DNA from: RYN-417 sp043743105
Lineage (GTDB): Bacteria; Patescibacteriota; Saccharimonadia; Saccharimonadales; JACDBH01
Reading direction: 5' to 3'
DNA length: 15,970 nt
NCBI GenBank assembly: GCA_043743105.1
Contig: JAYTXD010000006.1
Coordinates: 1 to 15,970 of the forward strand
The notes under the pieces are model-generated. The model searched no databases, was not told where the DNA came from, and saw only the letters and a program-made list of their open reading frames with translations. The position numbers and the translations under genes were made by a program. Below, one piece after another: positions 1-7,473 of this stretch (positions are counted from its first letter, which is position 1; each line of letters starts with the position of its first letter).

Positions 1-13
1 AGTGCCTATAACT

Positions 14-76
14 CTATAAAGCTGGTTTCAGCTCATTGATGTTGATGTGTTGAATCTTAAGTTGTTGGCTGACCAT
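14..76 (-). CDS. 20-codon frame with strong RBS; possible start of a ParB-like gene cut by TAG
   Basis: A short leftward frame begins with ATG at 76 and is preceded by a full Shine-Dalgarno AAGGAG (82-87 on the plus strand) five bases away, the strongest ribosome binding site in this part of the window. It starts 41 bases after the 118-852 gene, so it looks like the third gene of the same unit. The peptide has LKIQ near its start and ends ININELKPAL before TAG at 14-16; the frame continues with SYRH to the window edge. The pattern I-x-I-x-E-L-K-P-A followed by an Arg resembles the first strand of the ParB/sulfiredoxin-type domain found at the N-terminus of ParB-like nucleases and some DNA methylases, where a Tyr is common at the place of the TAG. 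It could be a nonsense-mutated gene, a real 20-aa peptide, or chance. The rest lies outside the window. Confidence 0.3.
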   Translation of the reverse strand: MVSQQLKIQHININELKPAL

Positions 77-117
77 AGTTTCTCCTTGGTTATTACAAGG
101 TTAACTATGAGCTGCCT

Positions 118-852
118 CTATGTGTGCCACCACAGGGATGGTAGCTTTCGTAACGCCCCCGATTTTGCTGGGCGGAACCGCTTCTCTAGCTCTCGTTTAA
201 AATCAGATACATCTTTGGCAGTATCGAAACCTAGTTTAGGATACTTCTCCGCAATCTTCTGTTGAGTAAAGCCACCGTTTTCCAGCTTTCGCACCTGTTG
301 ATATCGTCTCACTGTTTCTGGTTTGATCTTGTCTCGTCGTTGTGGCACGTCCGTATCCATGTAGGCTTGGAACTTTTCAACTTCATCCCAGATAGCCCGA
401 ACATCTTCGATTGATGTGTCTTTCTGCAAACTGATACTTAGGCTCGTAACTCGTAGCTGGTCTTTCGGCAAGCGTACATCGTTCATGCGCGGCCGTACGT
501 TAGCACTTCTATGGAAAGGCGGATCTAGTTTCTTTTCACCAAAAAATACAAATGTGAAGAGGCTGTGAAGCCAGCGGGCATCGAGATTAAAGTCAGCCGC
601 AAGCTTATCAAGCGTATCGAGCATATCCTTGTTGGGCGGCAGTAAATCATAGCCAGTCATATAACCATAGCGTTTGCCGGTATCTTCGTTGGCTGAAGCA
701 AAGAACGAGACATGCCACGCTGCACGCTTATCATGAGGGATACCGGCTGGCGGAACTTTATACTGATCACGCAGCTCGTCTACGGCTTTGAGAAACCGTG
801 GATAGCACACTAATATATCGGCGATTGGCTGCCAGTAGGTATTGTTGATCAT
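118..852 (-). CDS. Hypothetical protein with possible C-terminal helix-turn-helix
   Basis: A 244-residue soluble protein that I do not recognise as a named family. There is no signal peptide or membrane segment. The first 120 residues are mixed and aromatic (for example WHVSFFASANEDTGKRYGYM). A middle stretch around residues 130-165 (SLSISLQKDTSIEDVRAIWDEV) leads into a basic region with RRDKIKPETVRRY and a segment near 190-225 (GGFTQQKIAEKYPKLGF, then DVSDFKRELEKRF). The latter has the spacing of a helix-turn-helix of the kind seen in mobile-element proteins, so DNA binding is plausible. The start ATG at 852 has no clear ribosome binding site. It lies 43 bases downstream of the zinc-finger gene on the same strand and probably shares its transcript. 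Function is unknown; the DNA-binding idea rests on pattern only. Confidence 0.6.
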   Translation of the reverse strand: MINNTYWQPIADILVCYPRFLKAVDELRDQYKVPPAGIPHDKRAAWHVSFFASANEDTGKRYGYMTGYDLLPPNKDMLDTLDKLAADFNLDARWLHSLFTFVFFGEKKLDPPFHRSANVRPRMNDVRLPKDQLRVTSLSISLQKDTSIEDVRAIWDEVEKFQAYMDTDVPQRRDKIKPETVRRYQQVRKLENGGFTQQKIAEKYPKLGFDTAKDVSDFKRELEKRFRPAKSGALRKLPSLWWHT

Positions 853-895
853 AGTATGACTTTATCGTATAAGTGTCTTGGCTGGCCAATTAATC

Positions 896-1792
896 TTACT
901 GGGTGAAATCGTACAGGTCGGCACTGGAGTCAGCCGCCTTTTCACGAACGTTCGCTAAGTACTCAGCCCAACTGGCCTCGTTATTTGCGACGTCAGCCAC
1001 AAACATCCCCACGTATGTATGCCAGCTAGCATCTGTTAAGCTGCCTTCTGGTTTCGGCCACAGTCGTTTGAATGGATTGGCCGGTTCTAAATGGTACACC
1101 GCATCTGGATGCCAGTATACTTGGATGCCAAAATTACTGAACTTCATAGTACAGGCAAAGATGTCGCCAAGAGTCGACTGGTCTTGTTCTTCAGTTGCAT
1201 CACCCAACATGGCCAGTGCGGGGCTACCTTGCGTCCAGCCAATCGGTGTTTGGCCCTCGCTACTACAACTAAAGGCATACACCTTCCAGCCTTTCGGCAT
1301 AGCTGTCTTGTCGCTTAAACCATGACGGGATTCTGTCGGAACTTGGACACGGCGTTGCTGGCTAATATTTATGAGTGTAGCTGTTTTTGCTGCCCACCGT
1401 GCTACAAGAAGTGGATCTTCATCGAGCGCCTTGCTTACGTCACCGAGAAAGAGCGGTTTAAATTCGTTATCCAGTTCATTGATCCAGCCGTGAACACAGC
1501 TTTGACATACTTGACTGCAAACCAGACGTTTAAACGGAATTTCACGCTTGTCGATGACCTGGCCGGTAGCGCCAAGATGGGCTGATACATATATCTCATC
1601 GGCGCAGTTGAAGGCCTTTAGCATCCAGTCGGGAAATAGGCGTGCCTTGGCTAATTTAACGCTTGTTGCGCCGCACATCCAGCAGCCCTCAGGTACTTCA
1701 ACGCTGCGAGGATACAACTTGGCTCCCCGGTTTAATAGTTCTTTTTCGTAGTCACGGTGGTAATTGGCCTTCGGCTTCGATTGATTTCCCAT
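896..1792 (-). CDS. Zinc-finger protein with degenerate HNH-type motif
   Basis: A 298-residue soluble protein. The first half has two Cys pairs, C37-x2-C40 and C96-x2-C99, the second inside CQSCVHGWINELD. The layout C-x2-C, then LAKARLFPDWML about ten residues on, then C-x2-C-x-x-GW-x-x-x-L-D/E, is that of a group of bacterial HNH-like proteins in which the first block normally reads EH-x-x-P-x-W-L and the second CNNGWM-x-x-LE. Here the EH catalytic position reads KA, so zinc binding seems kept while nuclease activity looks doubtful. The C-terminal half is aromatic and unassigned. The start ATG has a GGGA purine stretch six bases upstream. It is probably the first gene of the leftward unit, with its promoter and operator-like repeats at 1845-1919. 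Confidence 0.65.
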   Translation of the reverse strand: MGNQSKPKANYHRDYEKELLNRGAKLYPRSVEVPEGCWMCGATSVKLAKARLFPDWMLKAFNCADEIYVSAHLGATGQVIDKREIPFKRLVCSQVCQSCVHGWINELDNEFKPLFLGDVSKALDEDPLLVARWAAKTATLINISQQRRVQVPTESRHGLSDKTAMPKGWKVYAFSCSSEGQTPIGWTQGSPALAMLGDATEEQDQSTLGDIFACTMKFSNFGIQVYWHPDAVYHLEPANPFKRLWPKPEGSLTDASWHTYVGMFVADVANNEASWAEYLANVREKAADSSADLYDFTQ

Positions 1793-1844
1793 ATAATGTC
1801 CCTCTTTTACTTTTATCGATACTTCGCTGTTATTCTAAAAATAT

Positions 1845-1891
1845 CGTTATATGTAGTGTTGTAGTTATGTAGCATAACGCTATATGTAGAG
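1845..1891. promoter_or_regulatory. Operator-like repeat cluster
   Basis: Two direct repeats, CGTTATATGTAGTG (1845-1858) and CGCTATATGTAGAG (1878-1891), lie 33 bases apart, three helical turns. Between them is the palindrome GTTATG-TAG-CATAAC (1864-1878). The cluster falls just downstream of the predicted -10 box for the leftward unit, where a bound repressor would block initiation. The regulator is unknown; the product of 118-852 is one possibility because of its helix-turn-helix-like segment. Confidence 0.45.
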
Positions 1892-1892
1892 T

Positions 1893-1919
1893 ATTATAGC
1901 CTTGAGCGTTATTTTAACA
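1893..1919 (-). promoter_or_regulatory. Promoter of the leftward unit
   Basis: On the minus strand a perfect TATAAT (1893-1898) is preceded by TTGTTA (1914-1919) with a 15-base spacer; shifting the -35 to CTTGTT gives 17. The start of transcription would be near 1886, giving a leader of about 94 bases for the gene starting at 1792. A second -10 candidate, TAGAAT (1832-1837), lies closer to the gene. Confidence 0.45.
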
Positions 1920-2062
1920 AGGCCTTGCAGACCGAAAAAACATGTTATACAACGATAGCTGAAGCCTGGTTGACCACTGTTGTAATAGATTTTCTCTGTT
2001 ATGAATAATACAGCACCTAGAGGGTCGTCTGCTTTAGGCATAACGATCACACGATTATTTAA

Positions 2063-2091
2063 TTGTTCCAACTCCTTACTACATCTATAAT
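2063..2091 (+). promoter_or_regulatory. Promoter of the rightward four-gene unit
   Basis: TTGTTC (2063-2068) and a perfect TATAAT (2086-2091) are separated by 17 bases. Transcription would begin near 2098, giving a leader of about 36 bases. That leader contains GGGGT and ACCCC arms (about 2114-2133) that can pair right up to the start codon, so it may form a small hairpin at the ribosome site. Confidence 0.55.
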
Positions 2092-2133
2092 CATAGTTAG
2101 ACGCGCGGTGGGGTGTGTTTTTGAGTTAACCCC

Positions 2134-4605
2134 ATGAGAAGAATCTACCGCACCATCCTATACTTTATCTTGGCCATCCGAAACCGGTCGCTTCGATATG
2201 CCATTCGGCGAGTTTCGCCACTCGAAGAAGACAAACAATCGCCTCGAATGGCCAGTATATCCGCATGGCTAGCTAAGCGTTATCGCCGCTATGCCAACTC
2301 CAAGGAAAAGGTACGTATTTGGAGGTACGGCCTCGAAAAGGAAAAGCAAGAACATCAGATTCTGAAAGAGGTCATCAAGTACTCCAAGCGGGTCTTGGGT
2401 TATCTGGCGGTAGCTATAGCGATAGGCTGGACAACGGATGCTATTTACTGGTGGGTACACCCGACGCTCAGTCATGCCAGATTCATAGCCAACAACTTCA
2501 GCACCATTCCGCCTGATGCATTGCAAACTGGGCTAACAATCTATATCGGCGCTATATCAGCACTCCTAGGCCTCATATTCGCCCTCTATGCAGTCGGCTT
2601 TCAGCTATCGACCGAACGGTACTCAGCCGATGTTACCAGCTTCATGAACGAAGAACGGGTTAGCAGCTACTTCTTCAGCCTGCTTATATTTACCGATTTG
2701 TTCGCCGTCACCACCTTTATTAGGCTACATTTTACAAAACCAGAGCCTGTCGCCAGTTTCCTGTTTGCCACGATCCTAGTTGCCCTGTGCTTTTTGGGTG
2801 TCATCATCTTCAAGAAACACTACATTGAGTCGATGAAGCCAATGCGCATCTTTCAGCGAATCTGGCAGTTATTTCTGGAAATGTTTCCCGGTATAACCGC
2901 CGAGTCAGGCTACAAGACCAAGAGCTGGAGCATAGCTATGGGTGCTCGAAAACAATCCAAACACTATCTCAATATTTTTGGCAGCCTGTATCGAGATTTG
3001 ATCCGAAATAATAAACTTGACGACGCATCATATGGACCGCTGATCCTCGGCCGCATCCTGCGAGACTACCTTGGCAACAAACGCTTCATTGATAACGAGC
3101 GTGGCTGGTGGGCAGACCAAAAACTTGACCAGCCCAAGGCTGATAACACGTCCTTATCCTCAATAAAGTCGGCGTATGAAATTCAGGGGCGTGGCCCATT
3201 CTTTACTACCAAGCAAGATAACGAATGGTTTGAAACTAGAGCGCTTGAGCTTTTAAAAGAGATGCGTGACACCGCCATTAGCCACCACGATGACAAGATG
3301 CTTTCTAGGGTTTCGGATGGCTATAAGGAAGTGCTGGTGGGGGATCGCGAGCGAACGGCCGGTGATCCCGTGGACATTCCCGGAGCATGGCAAAGCCAAG
3401 AATTCAGCATATTCAATAACGCCCTGAAGGATTTCCTAGAGCTGGTGAATCAGCTCGACTTCACAAATGAAAGTTCTACAGTCAGCATCCTCAATGACTA
3501 CTTTGCCATTGCCGTCACCGCTGCAGACAAGTGGGATATTAAGCCAGCTGTTAAAATTCTGGAGTCATTTTACAACGGTGACCAGCTAGACCAGTCGCAT
3601 AGCTATTTAGGCGACAGCAAGATTGCGGCCGAGGCGCGCAAGCTACTTTATAGCCATTGGCAACAACTGGAGGTAGAGCAGAGGCTGGAAGGTAAGCTGA
3701 TTACCCCCAAAGAACAGCTGGTTGCCGCCTTTCGTAAGACGCTCGAGAAAACCCTTAAAGACCAGACTCAGGCCGTATTTACCATTTTCTTTCACCATTC
3801 AACGGCCATGATTGACAGGCTGCTACAAGTACCGAACCAGGAGTATGTCGGACAGTTTATAAAAATCCAAATGGTTTGGATGAGTCGCCTGTTGTATGAA
3901 GGCCAAAAAGAAATTGCCGAACACTTCGCCAGCTTTCTCGGCATTAATGTTCGACAACTCCTACTACTGCCAAAGGCGTTGCTCGACGAGCTTGAAATCT
4001 TAGACCAGGCCGAGCGCGGCTACTTTGTAGCTATTTATGAAGAGCAGTCTGGTCTAATTGAGGCTTACTTCAAAGCATTGGTGTCAGTCAGACTCGTAAT
4101 CATGCAGTCCATCACCGAACCCGAAGAGATGGCTCGCTACCACCGACTGACCGTTTTGTGGGGTGGTGCACTATTTGTCTTAGCAGAACTACGTCAAGAT
4201 TATAGCGTCCTTGAAAAATGCGTTGCGCTGCTCAACGCTACTTACCTAAACGGTCTGTCTAAGGTCATCGAGATTGTCAAAGATTACCGCCCGACTAACC
4301 TGATCGGTTGGGAAGTTAACCGCTACCATCAGCATTACATGAACCTGGCTCGCAAACTGAAACGTGAGCTGCAAGAAGAATCCTACCACGAATCAGTAAA
4401 TGCGATCGGCGTTGGCACACGATATGTCCACCCAAGCCGTTTTATTCAAAATTTATCCCAGTTTGATATAGATATCCAAGACCGCTCGATTAAGGGGTTC
4501 GCTGATTGGGTGCGGGAATGGGATCTTACGAATAAGCGAGTGGCGATAGCCGAACTCATGGAAATACTAAGCCACATGAAGGGTTCAGATGATGGCCAAC
4601 AATAA
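2134..4605 (+). CDS. Large membrane protein, DUF2254-like N-terminal module
   Basis: An 823-residue protein with a basic N-terminus, a charged helix around residues 55-85, then about four membrane segments near 87-108, 133-157, 178-197 and 207-226. The second segment runs into GFQLSTERYSADVTSFM and a third hydrophobic stretch, which resembles the core of DUF2254 membrane proteins (a hydrophobic helix, a QL-x-S-x-x-YS motif, then F-x-x-D/E-x-V). The remaining 590 residues look helical and cytoplasmic, with no motif I can name. There is no clear Shine-Dalgarno before the ATG; a GGGGT/ACCCC leader hairpin abuts it. It is the first gene of a four-gene unit and overlaps the next gene by 17 bases. 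Membrane location is clear; function is unknown, and the family link is tentative. Confidence 0.75.
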   Translation: MRRIYRTILYFILAIRNRSLRYAIRRVSPLEEDKQSPRMASISAWLAKRYRRYANSKEKVRIWRYGLEKEKQEHQILKEVIKYSKRVLGYLAVAIAIGWTTDAIYWWVHPTLSHARFIANNFSTIPPDALQTGLTIYIGAISALLGLIFALYAVGFQLSTERYSADVTSFMNEERVSSYFFSLLIFTDLFAVTTFIRLHFTKPEPVASFLFATILVALCFLGVIIFKKHYIESMKPMRIFQRIWQLFLEMFPGITAESGYKTKSWSIAMGARKQSKHYLNIFGSLYRDLIRNNKLDDASYGPLILGRILRDYLGNKRFIDNERGWWADQKLDQPKADNTSLSSIKSAYEIQGRGPFFTTKQDNEWFETRALELLKEMRDTAISHHDDKMLSRVSDGYKEVLVGDRERTAGDPVDIPGAWQSQEFSIFNNALKDFLELVNQLDFTNESSTVSILNDYFAIAVTAADKWDIKPAVKILESFYNGDQLDQSHSYLGDSKIAAEARKLLYSHWQQLEVEQRLEGKLITPKEQLVAAFRKTLEKTLKDQTQAVFTIFFHHSTAMIDRLLQVPNQEYVGQFIKIQMVWMSRLLYEGQKEIAEHFASFLGINVRQLLLLPKALLDELEILDQAERGYFVAIYEEQSGLIEAYFKALVSVRLVIMQSITEPEEMARYHRLTVLWGGALFVLAELRQDYSVLEKCVALLNATYLNGLSKVIEIVKDYRPTNLIGWEVNRYHQHYMNLARKLKRELQEESYHESVNAIGVGTRYVHPSRFIQNLSQFDIDIQDRSIKGFADWVREWDLTNKRVAIAELMEILSHMKGSDDGQQ

Positions 4606-5635
4606 GAAGCAGAAGGGTTACTGGCTTGACGATCCGTTCCTGTCGTATATTAAGGGGCACACGCGTTATGAGGAAACCAGCCACGATGGCATGCAATTCA
4701 CGGTCGAGCTACGAGGGCTGCAAGCACTATTCCCATACACCCGTGAACCGAGCGACCATTTTGTAATCACCCATAGTGGCAGCCGAATCAGCCGCCTATT
4801 GAACGAGCACTTCATCACCCGACAAAGAAGCTATGAACGCATCTATGGCAATATGTTCGACATCACCGGCTTCTTTGGATCAATTCTTGAACAGTCAGCT
4901 ATTTACGGCGAGAACTATTATGCAATTCGCTGGACAGTTCCGGAGAATATAAATGACCTCATTTTAGTGGACGGCTTTACCTATTTGCATTCCTCAACCA
5001 TGCACCTCAAACGCTCACTCAGCGGCCACGTCAAAGGCTATAAACAGCGCTATTCACGGCTAGCCTTCCTGAATCATTCATATGATAGGGAGCGCAAAGT
5101 CAGAGCGTTCGACTTTACGTCCGACGAGATACTGCACATCAAATATCCGTTCGGGAAACCGCAACCCACCGAACAATCTATGGGTCTACTAAAGAAATCC
5201 CAAGCTTATTGGAATTTTACCTTAGATCAAGCTCGCTCGGGTGGCAGTGTCGCTGGTATGGGTGTCAATGCCGAACGTGCTAGATACAAAAACTACAACG
5301 TCAAACATCTTGAGTTCCAGTTTACACGGGCAGAGATTGGCAAAAACTTCCATCAATTTGAGTCAATCAGGGAGTTACCGCGCACCGATTACTACGACGC
5401 CTATATTCTGTGCCGATATATGCGCGATAAAGTTCGGGCGAGACAGTTTATGGTTGATCAATTTAATTTGCAGGTGCTTGCTACGTTGGCAAAGAAAAAT
5501 GATATTAAGAAGCCGCCAGTGTTGGAGTTGGTCGACCTTACAACTGAAGCTGAGGTCGATGATCTAATGAACGCTGTCGCAAAAAACCTGATCGACCATA
5601 ATGAATTTATAGAACTATTTAATACATTCAAATAA
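4589..5635 (+). CDS. Hypothetical protein, faintly phage-portal-like
   Basis: A 348-residue soluble protein starting inside the end of the membrane-protein gene; AAGGG (4579-4583) five bases before ATG 4589 supports this start, with a second ATG at 4592. No close family is recognised. The order of landmarks recalls HK97-type phage portal proteins: a region with YGENYYAIRW, then a hydrophobic LILVDGFTYL strand, then FTSDEILHIKYPFG, followed by a MGLLKKSQAYW helix. In portal proteins the DEILHI motif is followed by a G-x-SP-x-x-x-A helix. Length is close to a short portal, but no terminase, protease or capsid gene is visible nearby. The portal idea is low confidence. Tight packing with the membrane and zinc-ribbon genes says they act together. 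Confidence 0.65.
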   Translation: MMANNKKQKGYWLDDPFLSYIKGHTRYEETSHDGMQFTVELRGLQALFPYTREPSDHFVITHSGSRISRLLNEHFITRQRSYERIYGNMFDITGFFGSILEQSAIYGENYYAIRWTVPENINDLILVDGFTYLHSSTMHLKRSLSGHVKGYKQRYSRLAFLNHSYDRERKVRAFDFTSDEILHIKYPFGKPQPTEQSMGLLKKSQAYWNFTLDQARSGGSVAGMGVNAERARYKNYNVKHLEFQFTRAEIGKNFHQFESIRELPRTDYYDAYILCRYMRDKVRARQFMVDQFNLQVLATLAKKNDIKKPPVLELVDLTTEAEVDDLMNAVAKNLIDHNEFIELFNTFK

Positions 5636-5638
5636 GCA

Positions 5639-7084
5639 ATGCAATACTTACGTACTCGCCAACACTACGAAGAGCGTTATGACGACGGCACCGTAGCGGC
5701 TTGCCGATCGGGTGAGCGAATCGTGAACGATACCTTCGAAATCATGGAGAAGAAGCTACCAAAGAGTGAGCTTGTCGAACGTCAGGCTGGCTGGTATTTG
5801 GAGTACAGTAAACTCTATTTTTTGTTTGTTGAATCAGTCGCCGCCTCACGTCATGAAAAGCGGGATTCGACCATCGCAAAATGGATAGAAGAAGACCAGA
5901 AGAAAGACGAGCGTCTGGCATTAGCCAATATAGCGGGCGGTACCTACTGTTTGAGCTGCGGTAAAGACATGCGAGTTATAAGTAAGGACTACATGCACCG
6001 TGACGGCCATAAAGAGGATGGCATCCTTTTCATGTTTGAGTGCGAGGCTTGCAATAAGCGAAGCGCTTTCTGGCAAGATGGTACTGAGTGGGATGGTGCA
6101 AAGTATGAGTGTGAAAAATGTGCCGGTGAAGTCGTATCCAAACACACCAAAAGTAAGGACATCGTCACCTGGACGGAAACTTGTAAGAAGTGCGGCCATG
6201 TTAAAACCGATACTCTTCATCTATCCGACAAGCCCTCTGAGCCAGAACCAATCGATCCGTACCTAGAGCTTGACCGCAAACGCTTCGTTTTTGATAGTGA
6301 CATGGTCTTCAAGTTTGAACAGAAAACCAAGCATCTTGAGCGTTTGGCGCAACTGAAAGCCAAAGAAGCTGACCAAGTTGAGCGACCCGATGTATACGAT
6401 GGTATTAAAGCCGTAAAGAAGCTCAAGATTAATCAACTGAATGAGCTGCTTGAGCCTATTGTTACAAAACAACATTATACGGGCTTTAAACTCGGCGAAC
6501 CGCAGCTCGGACGTGAAGTATCAATAGATTTCAGCTGCCTTGACGTCGAAGACGACCGCGAGGAGTATCAAAGCAAGAAAACCCTCCATAAGCTCATGGA
6601 GAAGACTCTGGTTGATACTAACTGGCGAGTCATGAGTGAAGGCGTGAGTTACAGGCTTGGATATCTGACTGGTCGGCTCAGAGCCTACGAAAGTGAAGAG
6701 GATTTGAAGCAGCTAGTCGAACAACGCATGAAGAAAGGCTATATTCCCAAAGTAGCTCCCAAAGAAGCAACAGAACCAGCAATCAAACCTAGAGATGAGC
6801 ATCACAATCCAGATATGCGTGAATCAGTACTTGTGTACTTTGATAAGCTAATGCTCGGTAGTGTGCCAGCTGAGATTACACTCAAAAGTGGTAAGGTGAA
6901 GGCCACAAGCCTGTCTGTTTTGAGCGGTGAGATGAATCCGCTCCTAAGGGTATTCATATCAATGCGCGATAATGATGAATCGGTGCCAGCATTCATCCGC
7001 AACTATGATTTTAAGTTTGGTGACGAGAAGAATATCCCTAAAGTCCAAAAGGACAGCCAAGGGCGAGAAATCCGTAGACTCTAA
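5639..7084 (+). CDS. Protein with two zinc ribbons
   Basis: A 481-residue soluble protein starting three bases after the previous stop, so translation is probably coupled; no separate Shine-Dalgarno is seen. The first hundred residues are helical and charged. Residues 104-185 carry four Cys pairs: C104/C107 (CLSC), C135/C138 (CEAC), C158/C161 (CEKC) and C182/C185 (CKKC). Taken in order they make two zinc ribbons, 104/107/135/138 and 158/161/182/185, of the sort that bind nucleic acid or protein partners. A charged coiled-coil-like stretch (about 215-270) and an unassigned C-terminus follow. No catalytic motif is visible. The last base of its stop codon is the first base of the next ATG. Function unknown; a scaffold or nucleic-acid-binding role is an inference from the ribbons. 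Confidence 0.7.
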   Translation: MQYLRTRQHYEERYDDGTVAACRSGERIVNDTFEIMEKKLPKSELVERQAGWYLEYSKLYFLFVESVAASRHEKRDSTIAKWIEEDQKKDERLALANIAGGTYCLSCGKDMRVISKDYMHRDGHKEDGILFMFECEACNKRSAFWQDGTEWDGAKYECEKCAGEVVSKHTKSKDIVTWTETCKKCGHVKTDTLHLSDKPSEPEPIDPYLELDRKRFVFDSDMVFKFEQKTKHLERLAQLKAKEADQVERPDVYDGIKAVKKLKINQLNELLEPIVTKQHYTGFKLGEPQLGREVSIDFSCLDVEDDREEYQSKKTLHKLMEKTLVDTNWRVMSEGVSYRLGYLTGRLRAYESEEDLKQLVEQRMKKGYIPKVAPKEATEPAIKPRDEHHNPDMRESVLVYFDKLMLGSVPAEITLKSGKVKATSLSVLSGEMNPLLRVFISMRDNDESVPAFIRNYDFKFGDEKNIPKVQKDSQGREIRRL

Positions 7085-7305
7085 TGCCACGCAAGAAAAT
7101 CCAACCAAAAGTCACGTACAAACAGGTGAAGAAGCCAGATCTTTCAGCTATTGATGCAGTGTTTGATTACCTCTTTGACAAAATGCTAGCGGAGCGCAGT
7201 AAAACAGCCCCTCTCTCGCAAGGATTGCAGGGGCTATTTATTGTTATATTACCACAAGCGGTGCAAGTGCGGGATTTGTTCGGTTATACGATAGGTATGC
7301 CATAA
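7084..7305 (+). CDS. Small frame at the end of the four-gene unit, reading through a terminator
   Basis: A 73-codon frame whose ATG shares one base with the stop of the zinc-ribbon gene (TAATG), an arrangement that favours translation. The first 40 residues look like real protein: a basic start (MPRKKIQPK), then an amphipathic AIDAVFDYLFDKML helix. After that the frame crosses the GC-rich hairpin at 7206-7235 and the composition becomes unlike protein. If the terminator works, the message ends before the stop codon at 7303-7305. The simplest reading is a short gene whose natural end was lost at an insertion or deletion boundary. The N-terminal part may still be made. Confidence 0.4.
   Translation: MPRKKIQPKVTYKQVKKPDLSAIDAVFDYLFDKMLAERSKTAPLSQGLQGLFIVILPQAVQVRDLFGYTIGMP
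7206..7243 (+). terminator. Intrinsic terminator of the rightward unit
   Basis: Arms AGCCCCT (7206-7212) and AGGGGCT (7229-7235) pair perfectly; inside them GCAA-GGA-TTGC makes a second short stem, so the whole is an extended hairpin with one side bulge. It is followed by ATTTATTG, a moderate U tract. It sits inside the 7084-7305 frame. Confidence 0.6.
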
Positions 7306-7331
7306 TATAACCAGGACGAGCAAGCAAAATA

Positions 7332-7365
7332 TGAGACACTCTCAATATAGGCGTTCCGTGTCTCA
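7332..7365. repeat. Inverted repeat TGAGACAC/GTGTCTCA
   Basis: Eight-base perfect arms at 7332-7339 and 7358-7365 with an 18-base loop. No U tract follows, so it is not a typical terminator. The right arm is part of a 19-base motif that recurs inverted at 9540-9558. Confidence 0.5.
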
Positions 7366-7426
7366 TTTGTCTCACTTTACTCCTTGAAAAGGTTCTAGAC
7401 CGAGATGCTCAGCCATAAGCACTTTG

Positions 7427-7457
7427 AAAGACTTCTCCCATGAGGTCTTTTTATTTT
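7427..7457 (+). terminator. Hairpin with U tract upstream of the zeta-like gene
   Basis: AAAGACTTC (7427-7435) pairs with GAGGTCTTT (7442-7450) through nine positions including one G-U pair, loop TCCCAT, followed by a T-rich TTATTTTTT run. It stands right before the zeta-like gene's -10 box and would insulate it from upstream transcription. Confidence 0.65.
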
Positions 7458-7458
7458 T

Positions 7459-7473
7459 TGGTATGATAGTAGC
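7459..7473 (+). promoter_or_regulatory. Extended -10 promoter, zeta-like gene leaderless
   Basis: TGG-TATGAT (7459-7467) is an extended -10 element, and the -10 ends 6 nt before the ATG at 7474. Transcription should therefore begin at or next to the start codon. There is no Shine-Dalgarno and no good -35. Confidence 0.5.

Larger units (their letters stand above)
1793..2133. other. 341-bp divergent intergenic region
   Basis: The space between the leftward 896-1792 gene and the rightward 2134-4605 gene. It holds a leftward promoter candidate (1893-1919), an operator-like cluster (1845-1891) and a rightward promoter candidate (2063-2091). A GCCTTG/CAAGGC inverted repeat lies within about 1899-1925. 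A minus-strand frame at 1880-2071 starts with TTG, runs over the promoter, and is not called as a gene. I see no tRNA or other known RNA here. Confidence 0.6.

Noticed and set aside
903..1751. Several plus-strand frames opposite the zinc-finger gene
   Set aside because: They lie wholly antisense to a gene with clear Cys motifs, have no ribosome sites and give low-quality proteins.
1880..2071. 63-codon leftward frame in the divergent intergenic region
   Set aside because: It starts with TTG with the purine stretch only one base away, covers the predicted leftward promoter and part of the operator-like repeats, and its protein has no recognisable pattern.
7386..7415. tRNA-like 3' end (GGTTCTAGACC and a terminal GCCA)
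   Set aside because: The T-arm does not pair, no acceptor, D-arm or anticodon partner exists upstream, so it is not a tRNA; at most a remnant.
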